Assembly (NCBI GenBank): GCA_035771175.1
Contig: CM069608.1
Location: 26,914,519-26,978,518 of the forward strand
DNA: 64,000 nucleotides
DNA from: Paratinospora sagittata
Taxonomy: Eukaryota > Streptophyta > Magnoliopsida > Ranunculales > Menispermaceae
Direction of reading: 5' to 3'
Below the pieces are notes generated by a model. That model was not told the origin of the DNA. It saw nothing but the letters and a program-made list of their open reading frames with translations, and did no database searches. Shown here in pieces: positions 57,349 to 64,000 of the stretch; the stretch's first letter is position 1, and each line of letters opens with the position of its first letter. A program made the position numbers and the translations under genes.

Positions 57349-60204
57349 TTGTCTCTATTGATTCTACAAGTTAAACTGATGGGAGAGGAAAACTTGAAGC
57401 TACAGCTTCTACAAAGCGAACTGCAACGCCAGGTTTCAGAATTGGAAAGGATATTAAATGATAGAGAAGATGAACATTCTGTACTGTCGAGGAAGCTTGA
57501 GGTGAGCAAGAATAGTGCATTTTCTCAAATAAAGGACTTGACAAATAAGCTCAATGATCTGCAGATGGAGCTGGACTCACTTCGTGCTCGAAAAAGTGAG
57601 CTGGAAGAGCAGATGGATGGTAAAACGAATGAAGTTAAACAGATTGGCGAGGAAAATTTGAGGCTTCAGCAATTTTTAGCTGATTTACAAGCTGTGATGT
57701 CTAAATTAGAAAGACAGGCGAGTGATAGAGAAGATGAGCTCTCTGCTCTTCAAAGGAAACTGGAGGAGAACAAGAATCAAGCGTCAACTCAAATTGAGAG
57801 TTTGATGATACAAGTCAACAGTCAAAAACTGGAATTGGATTCCTTAAACATCCAGAAAAATGACTCAGAATTGGAGTTTGAGCGACTAAAACGAGAGGCT
57901 GCCAAATATAAGATGCAGATGGAAAACCTCAACAATGAACTTGAGAGCAAGACAATTTATCAGCAGAAACTTCTGGAAGAGCAAGAGGGTTTAACAGCAC
58001 AAGTAAATTCTCTGCAACAAGAGGTGGGTGCCTTGTGTGCCGAAAAAAGTAAATTGGAAGATAGCATCAAGAGTGTTAATCATGAAGCTGAGCAGTCAAG
58101 AGGGGAAAAGACGCAGCTGCTTCTAGACCAAGCAAAGTTGCAAGATCAAGTCTTGGATTTAGATAAACTACTGGAGGTGAGAGAAAATGAACTGTCTTCT
58201 CTGCAAAGTAAACTTGATGATAGTGAGACTCATGCATTGACTCAAATAAAGGATTTGACGTCAAAGGTCAATGATCTGCAACAGGAACTGAACTTATTAC
58301 ATGCTCAGAAAAGTGAACTGGTAGAGCAGTTGGTAAATAAAGATAATGAAATTGAGCTGTTAAGAGAGGAAACTTTGGGACTGAAGCTTGTTGTGACTGA
58401 CTTGCAAGATAAGATACTTGAGATGGAAAGAATATTGAAGCTGAAAGAAGATGAATTCTCTTCTCTTTCAAATAAACTTCAGGAAAGTGAAAATCAAGCA
58501 TCGTCTAGAATTGAGGGCTTGATAGAACAGGTGAAGAATCTGGAACTAGAGCTGGACTCCACATACACCCGGAAACAACAGTTAGAATTGGAGATTGAGA
58601 GAAGAACCCTAGAGGTTTCTGACTACCTGATGCAGATGGAGAACCTAAACAGTGAGTTAGCAAGCAAGAATGCTGATCAGCAGAGAATGCTAAACGACCA
58701 CGAGGGTTTAGCTGTACAGGTAAATGATCTACGGTTGGAGTTGGATTCCTTGAAAGCCCAAAAAACCAGATTAGAAGAGCAGATCAAAATTGAGTTTCAT
58801 AAAGCTGAAAAGTTGCAAGAGGAAAAATCAGAGCTGGAACAAATAAGAACCAAGCTGCAAGATCAGATTTTGAATTTAGAAACAGTATCAAAAGAGAGAG
58901 AGGATCAACACTCTGCTATTCTGAAGAAACTAGAAGATGCTGAGAACAATGCATTGACTCAAATCAAGGAATTGACTGAAAAGCTCAACAATCTGCAACT
59001 GGAGCATCAGGCATTACAAAGTCAGAAATGTGAATTGGAATTGCAAATTGAGAAAACCTCAGAAAACCTGATTCTGTTGGAGAATGTAAACCTCGAGCTC
59101 ACTAGCAAGATAAAAGATCAAGAAACAATGCTGAAAGAGCAGGAAGACACTTTGAATAGTTTAAATGAGGATTATAAAAACCTGGAGGACAGGTTTCAGA
59201 AATCAAAAGAGAATCTCCACGCAGCTGAAGAGAAGATGAAGGAAAGGGAGGAAGAACTTCAAGAGGAACTCAAATCAAAAGATGAGATGATTCTTACATT
59301 GCAGGGAGAATCTGCAATGCTGAAAAACGAGATAAAAACTGTACAAGAAGAACTTGATAAGTTGAGGATAAATTTGAACAAACATGAGGAAAATCACAGA
59401 GAACTTGAAGGAAAGCTTCAACATACTGAGAGAGAGATGGTGTTAACAACTGAAGAGAAGGATAACGTGCTGCAATATAAGGACAGAACAATTGAATTGC
59501 TAAAACAAACACTAGGAGAAAAGCAGGAAGAAACTGAAAAGTTACATGCGGATCTAAATTCAATTGAAGTCAAACTTCGTTTGGCCAACAGGAAAGTTCA
59601 AATAACAGAACAGTCACTCAGTGAGAAAGAAGAGAGTTTCTACCTCAAACATAAATCACTTGAAGATCAAATCATTGAGTTGTCCAAGCAGGTTATTTCT
59701 ACAAAGGAAACTACAGTGAAGACGGGCAATGCATTCTCCAAGCTAGAAGTCATGTTCCAGAAATATGACCAAGAGCAGGGGTTGTTCTATCACCGAATTT
59801 CAACATTCTCTGAAGAGCTTCAGATTGCAAAAAATTGGGTCTCCAGGATAAAGATGGAGAAACAAGAATTGAAGAAGACAGTGAGTGATCTAGCTGAAGA
59901 ATTGAGTAAGAAGAAAGAACAGGGATTAGCACTAACAGAGAAAATCGGGAAGCTAGAAGTTAAGGTGAGCGAATCACAAGTGGAGAAAGATAGGCTTTTG
60001 AGAATTGTAGCGGGACTTGAGAAAAGGGCAAATGAATTGGAAAAGAGAATGAAAGAGATGGAATTGGCAGTTGTTGACAGGGAAGAAGAGAAGAGGGAGG
60101 CTATAAGGCAGCTATGCTTGTGGATAGACTACCACCGTGAAAACTTTGATCATCTTAAGGAATTGCTTTCAAAGGTGTTAAAGAGAAACCAGAGGGCAGT
60201 ATGA
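57349..60204 (+). CDS. CIP1: COP1-interactive protein 1 (CIP1)-like coiled-coil protein, N-terminally truncated
   Basis: CIP1 is a large cytoskeleton-associated coiled-coil protein that binds the COP1 E3 ligase and affects light and ABA responses. This single exon encodes 951 codons of uninterrupted coiled coil ending REEEKREAIRQLCLWIDYHR and a short basic tail NQRAV, the family C-terminus. Family members usually exceed 1,200 residues and begin with a KIP1/NAB-like actin-binding domain, which is absent here. The reading probably begins at a splice acceptor (TCTACAAG, 57370); the first Met after it is at 57379, while 57349 is the earliest in-frame ATG and may be intronic. Residues 39-278 and 279-516 are a tandem super-repeat of about 240 residues (shared REDE.S.L..KL motif and an MQMENLN.EL block), with a third copy starting near 517. 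The frame opens in mid-repeat, so the gene has lost upstream repeats. No stop or frameshift for 2.8 kb suggests recent truncation or continued use. Confidence 0.82.
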   Translation: MSLLILQVKLMGEENLKLQLLQSELQRQVSELERILNDREDEHSVLSRKLEVSKNSAFSQIKDLTNKLNDLQMELDSLRARKSELEEQMDGKTNEVKQIGEENLRLQQFLADLQAVMSKLERQASDREDELSALQRKLEENKNQASTQIESLMIQVNSQKLELDSLNIQKNDSELEFERLKREAAKYKMQMENLNNELESKTIYQQKLLEEQEGLTAQVNSLQQEVGALCAEKSKLEDSIKSVNHEAEQSRGEKTQLLLDQAKLQDQVLDLDKLLEVRENELSSLQSKLDDSETHALTQIKDLTSKVNDLQQELNLLHAQKSELVEQLVNKDNEIELLREETLGLKLVVTDLQDKILEMERILKLKEDEFSSLSNKLQESENQASSRIEGLIEQVKNLELELDSTYTRKQQLELEIERRTLEVSDYLMQMENLNSELASKNADQQRMLNDHEGLAVQVNDLRLELDSLKAQKTRLEEQIKIEFHKAEKLQEEKSELEQIRTKLQDQILNLETVSKEREDQHSAILKKLEDAENNALTQIKELTEKLNNLQLEHQALQSQKCELELQIEKTSENLILLENVNLELTSKIKDQETMLKEQEDTLNSLNEDYKNLEDRFQKSKENLHAAEEKMKEREEELQEELKSKDEMILTLQGESAMLKNEIKTVQEELDKLRINLNKHEENHRELEGKLQHTEREMVLTTEEKDNVLQYKDRTIELLKQTLGEKQEETEKLHADLNSIEVKLRLANRKVQITEQSLSEKEESFYLKHKSLEDQIIELSKQVISTKETTVKTGNAFSKLEVMFQKYDQEQGLFYHRISTFSEELQIAKNWVSRIKMEKQELKKTVSDLAEELSKKKEQGLALTEKIGKLEVKVSESQVEKDRLLRIVAGLEKRANELEKRMKEMELAVVDREEEKREAIRQLCLWIDYHRENFDHLKELLSKVLKRNQRAV

Positions 60205-61361
60205 TATTTACTCCTTTTCCATGTTCATCTATTTTACTTAAGAGTTATTGCATTTTTCAAATTTATTCTGATTTAATTACAATAAGGTCAGTCTCTTTGT
60301 TGATTTGGAAATAGTTAGGATTCAGGAACAAATAAGTTTACCATTTCTTATTATATGTTGTAGAGCAGCATAGAAGTTTATTCATAATTTTTGTTTGCTT
60401 GTTTTGGTGCCAGAACCAACACTTAGACCTCAAAACCATTTGAATGTATTACAATTCCATTTTGAGTTTGATAATTTTCTGAACAATTGGTGTGTGAATG
60501 GTGCATCTTATGAGATGGGTGGGTGAGATAATCATATATTGTTAGGCATGGTTCTTAAGGGTATTGATGTTGTCTCCACTTGTCCTCCTTTAGGCTTAGG
60601 TACAGGGTACTACTAAGGGAGGTATCTACACTTATATCCTATATAAAGAATTCTCTTACAACCTATGTGGGGCTATTTTGATCCACACATTCCCAAAAAC
60701 CAGCAGCTATCGAAAACCAGAACTAATTTCCTTTCTTCTCGGTTAACCTTTCTTCAATGCATTAGCACCCAGCATCATAGTTCAAGCATCATTCCTCATG
60801 TCTAGGTTTCTTTTGCTTTTACAATAGGTATGGTTCCTATGGAAGAGAGCAGGGAACACTAATCGGGTAGATTAGAAAATCTGTTTGGGTACGTCCTAGT
60901 CACCTTAGCAATGTTTCTGTCGAGCAGATTAGAACAAATGTAGGGATGTGTGGTCTCTACAAGTGAGTGAAACCTTATTACAGAGAACATAGGGAAAAAA
61001 TGAAGAGGGTAATGCCTTCCATTAGAATTGCAGTTACAGTGCATTATTATGTTAGAAAATGTTACTCATTGTAGTAGAGGATCCCCTAGCTTGGTATGGT
61101 TGGTATCACATGGAAGGTAAGCCAGCACAGTTCATATAACATCTTGAGGTCTCTTTCATAAATTCATGACCGTCTGACCACTGTATTTAGAGATCTTCCA
61201 GACATTCAAATCATAGGTGTGGTCACTTATTCACCATCACATCTTCAGCGAGAGTGGACTGTGTTAAGTAAGTAGGCAGATAAAGAATTGAAGCACATTA
61301 AGTTTTTTTTAAAGGTCAGAAAGCCAATTCTTGTATGTCATGCTCATTTAATAGTCCTCAG
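60205..61361. other. CIP1-like 3' UTR and spacer
   Basis: No coding sequence recognised after the stop. Mixed-composition DNA, nothing else supported. Confidence 0.45.
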
Positions 61362-61734
61362 CAAGGGCGTAGCTAGGATTTTTCTTTCGTGTAGGCTAAA
61401 AATTTTTTTTAGAAAAATCTCGATGATACGATAAGAGTTTTAGGAGGTTTTGGACGATTTGACCGTTGATTTGGAGTGGACGTTGATTTGACGTTAATTT
61501 GGAGCTGTAATTTGGGCATTTTGAATTTTAGGAAAGAAGAAGAAGAAAAGTTACAGAAGCTCTTTAGCGATTTGCCCATTGATTTAGAGCGCTACAATTT
61601 GGGTGATTTAGACGTTGAATTAGGAATTAAGGGTGTTGAATTAGGAATTAAGGGTATAAATTAAGGATAGTATGTAATAGTTTTGTAAAAATATTTACCT
61701 AAGTCTAGGCTAGCCATAAATAGCTACGTCCTTG
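61362..61734. mobile_element. Possible small MITE
   Basis: Ends are inverted: CAAGGGCGTAGCTA at about 61362 and CAAGGACGTAGCTA inward from about 61734, one mismatch in 14. No clear target duplication. Inside, a 21-bp direct repeat (TTGAATTAGGAATTAAGGGT) occurs twice at 61615-61657. Confidence 0.45.
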
Positions 61735-62521
61735 TATCTAAGATAGTTTAAGGTGATTCAAGTATATGCAATAAAGTCATCTATCTAGACTAATTAAGAA
61801 AAAATGACTTTTAATATCTCATAATGTTAATAAAGGTAGAATAAGACTTAAAATAACATGAAAAAGATAATTATAAAATGTATAGAGTTATAATTTAAAT
61901 ATCATTACTCATATGGAAAATGAAATAAGTGGACTTATGTAGTAACTCACAGTTTAGTAACACTACTAATTTTATTTACAATGTCTGGCCTTTAGTTAAA
62001 TGAAAGGTAGGTACAAGAGAAAGACTTGAAATACAAATAAATGTGGATACATGTTAGTGTTAAAAGAAAATATTTATTTTTTTATTTTAAATAATTTGTA
62101 CATCTCACTTTTTTATTTTCTTTCATTAGGAAGTATTTTTTTAAAAAAAAAAATAATAATAGTGATATGACATGGGTAATTTTTTTTTTTTTTTTGGTGT
62201 GTAATGTTTTTTTTTGAAATTATTTAATGTCTACTTGTATCTAATTATTTATTAATTATTATTATTGGTTTTTTTTTTCGAAAACATTATTATTGGATTA
62301 GTTTATTGATTATTATTACCCAACAACATTATTCTACCAATTGGACAATAGTTAAATGGTAGCTAACATTACAACAAGTAATATATTTACATAAAACTTA
62401 CATGGGCTACAACCCAGTAAGCCCATGAATAGCTCCGTCGCTGCTTGTCCGGAAGAAATCAAATTTCTTTTTAACTGTTTTTTTCATGTTCAAAAACCAC
62501 TTTTTTTTTTCCCATGTGAAG

Positions 62522-62557
<36 letters not shown>

Positions 62558-63100
62558 AGACCTGGGGTCCGGGTTAGCTTGTGCGCATTCAACTAATTTT
62601 AGGGGTGCAGGCTTCTAGCTTGGAAAGGAGTACTCCTTAAAACTTTGGGGAAAATTTTCGTTTGAGCTCGTATATATTTTGGAGGGAGAACAAGTGAATG
62701 AGGTTCAAACTCGTAAACTTTCGGTAACTTGTTCTTCTACCCACCTACTTGGCCAACGCAACGCTTCTTTGGCGTGTAGATTATATTTTGAAGAAGTTGT
62801 ATTCAAGATGCTCTGCATAAAAAAAAAAAGTCTCTGGGCGATTGTACTTTTTTAAAGTTTGTGGTTCTATTCTTATTAGTTCTCGCTTCACTCATTGTTG
62901 TTAAGCTTTGGGCCTTTGGCTATTAGTTTAGTGCTCTTTTTTTTTTTTTTTTTTTTAATTCAAGCCAGGGCTTTGGGCTTTTTTACCAAAATAGGAATGA
63001 TTAAATTAATATTTACAGAAATAGGCTATAAATGATAATATTTTCAAGATTAGCCAATTTTTGCTTAAGTAGCACCACGTTGGCAAGGTCTTCAAAAAAA
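61735..63100. other. AT-rich intergenic DNA
   Basis: No gene. Contains an (AT)n tract (62522-62555) and a 75-bp block (about 62690-62770, CTTGTTCTTCTACCCACCTA) similar to one at about 52030-52110. Confidence 0.45.
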
Positions 63101-63129
63101 GAAAAAAAAGAAAAAGAAAAAAAACCAAT

Positions 63130-63850
63130 TTAAACAATGATGCTTCCTCAATAGGTTTCATTTTTTAAACAATTTTTTTTTTTTTTTGGGGACGGGGGAA
63201 ATTTAAGTTAAAAAATAAAGACGGATGACAACTCTTCAACGGGCACCATTGTTTAAATATTCTAAAGGCGGATGGGCGTAATTAAGGAGGAGATGCAGTG
63301 AAGGAGTAGACCCATGGTATGATGGGATGCGAGATGCCAGAGATGTGGGATACCAGAGAAGCAATTACGGGGAAGTTTTCTTTTTCTTTTGTTTTGTTTT
63401 GTTTTTTTGTTTTTATTTAACCCAACAACCATTTTAAAACCAAAAATTTATTGCGAAACTTTAAGCCTAAATCCTTGATATTTATTTATTTATTTGACTT
63501 TTTTTTCTATCTAATGATGGTGCCCCTTGAAGGGTTGATTTTATTTTATTTTATTTTTTATGGGGTTCAGGGCAATTATTTTAAAAAATGGGTTTATATA
63601 ATGGCACCCTCGAAAGAGGGACTTTGTTTAATTATGCTCATTTGACTTTATTTTTTGACTTAAATTTTTTATTTAAAAAAAAAAGAAAAAAGTTTAAACA
63701 TTAATGCCTCTTGAATAGATTTCATCTATTTTTATTTTTTCTACATAAAGTTTAAACTTGATTTTTAAACATTATATAATGGTGCTTCTTGAAAGGGTGC
63801 AGTTGTTTAGACTTGATTTTTTAATTTTGGAAATAATATAATTTATTGCC
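63130..63850. repeat. Degenerate repeat of an ATGGTGCCCCTTGAAGGGT-like unit
   Basis: Related blocks at about 63138 (ATGATGCTTCCTCAATAGG), 63516 (ATGGTGCCCCTTGAAGGGT), 63600 (ATGGCACCCTCGAAAGAGGG), 63697 (TTAATGCCTCTTGAATAGAT) and 63778 (ATGGTGCTTCTTGAAAGGGT), plus an inverted CACCATTGTTTAAA at 63245. The best copy contains a short palindrome (CCCCTTGAAGGG). Confidence 0.55.
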
Positions 63851-64000
63851 TATTTCTATAAATATTAATTTAATATTTAACTAATCTTTACTCTTTTGCA
63901 AGGTTTTTTTCTTTCTTTTTCTTTTTTTTCACTTCTTGATTCAAGGTTTAGGTAATGTTGGGTGTTTGATTTTTAACCTTTATGGTCAAGTAATTTGATG

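Noticed and set aside
1..64000. tRNA, rRNA, CRISPR array, organellar insertion
   Set aside because: No tRNA B-box in a plausible cloverleaf, no rRNA-like stretch, no regularly spaced CRISPR-like repeats and no recognisable plastid or mitochondrial genes were seen.

Overview
This is nuclear DNA from a flowering plant, most likely a eudicot. It is AT-rich, has intron-split genes that match well-known land-plant families, and is packed with plant-type LTR retrotransposons and MITEs. The species cannot be named from the sequence. No rRNA, tRNA, CRISPR array or bacterial-style operon was seen.

Host genes. Four gene loci are visible. (1) 8054-8590 (+) is the last exon of the chloroplast-division gene PDV1. 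Its 5' exon is not in the window, so its intron fills at least the first 8 kb and is full of retrotransposon wreckage. (2) About 9.8-11.7 kb (-) holds two tandem, decayed copies of a small multi-exon gene with a TFIIS N-terminal (LW)-like stretch. (3) 41120-47140 (+) is an apparently intact seven-exon Crooked-neck/CLF1 splicing factor of 701 residues. Two of its introns carry insertions. (4) 57349-60204 (+) is a 951-codon coiled-coil exon ending in the COP1-INTERACTIVE PROTEIN 1 (CIP1) C-terminal signature. The usual N-terminal part is missing; about 3.4 kb upstream lies sequence that looks like a 5' leader.

Transposon layer. From about 1.8 to 7.5 kb (PDV1 intron) there is a Gypsy deletion derivative with intact target-site duplications (1801-4167) and a Copia composite whose LTRs face in opposite directions (4858-6596). 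From 12.6 to 38.5 kb there is a nested block: a minus-strand Copia element (12.6-19.66 kb) split by a 2.9-kb TSD-flanked insertion (16312-19248); a Gypsy gag fragment and leader (segment A, 19664-21345) repeated at 36872-38490 (segment B); a 5'-deleted minus-strand Gypsy (21346-26952); a complete but mutated Tork/Tnt1-like Copia with 337/355-bp LTRs and a perfect CTCAC duplication (27237-32840); and a second Gypsy lineage (33326-37400) whose LTR has internal sequence on both sides. Two hAT-type MITEs (8969-9500 and 39160-39964), a Mutator-type foldback MITE (45466-45645) and LINE remnants complete the picture. The stretches 47.1-53.8 kb and 60.2-64 kb are intergenic and mostly featureless.

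How it fits together. The host genes are ordinary housekeeping or plastid and light-signalling genes with no evident functional link. The interest lies in how insertions have reshaped them: a giant PDV1 intron, a duplicated splice donor and a hairpin MITE inside the Crooked-neck gene, and an N-terminally truncated CIP1. I found no convincing new biological system. The best leads are a possible spliced accessory ORF between pol and LTR in Gypsy elements, and the truncated CIP1 locus.
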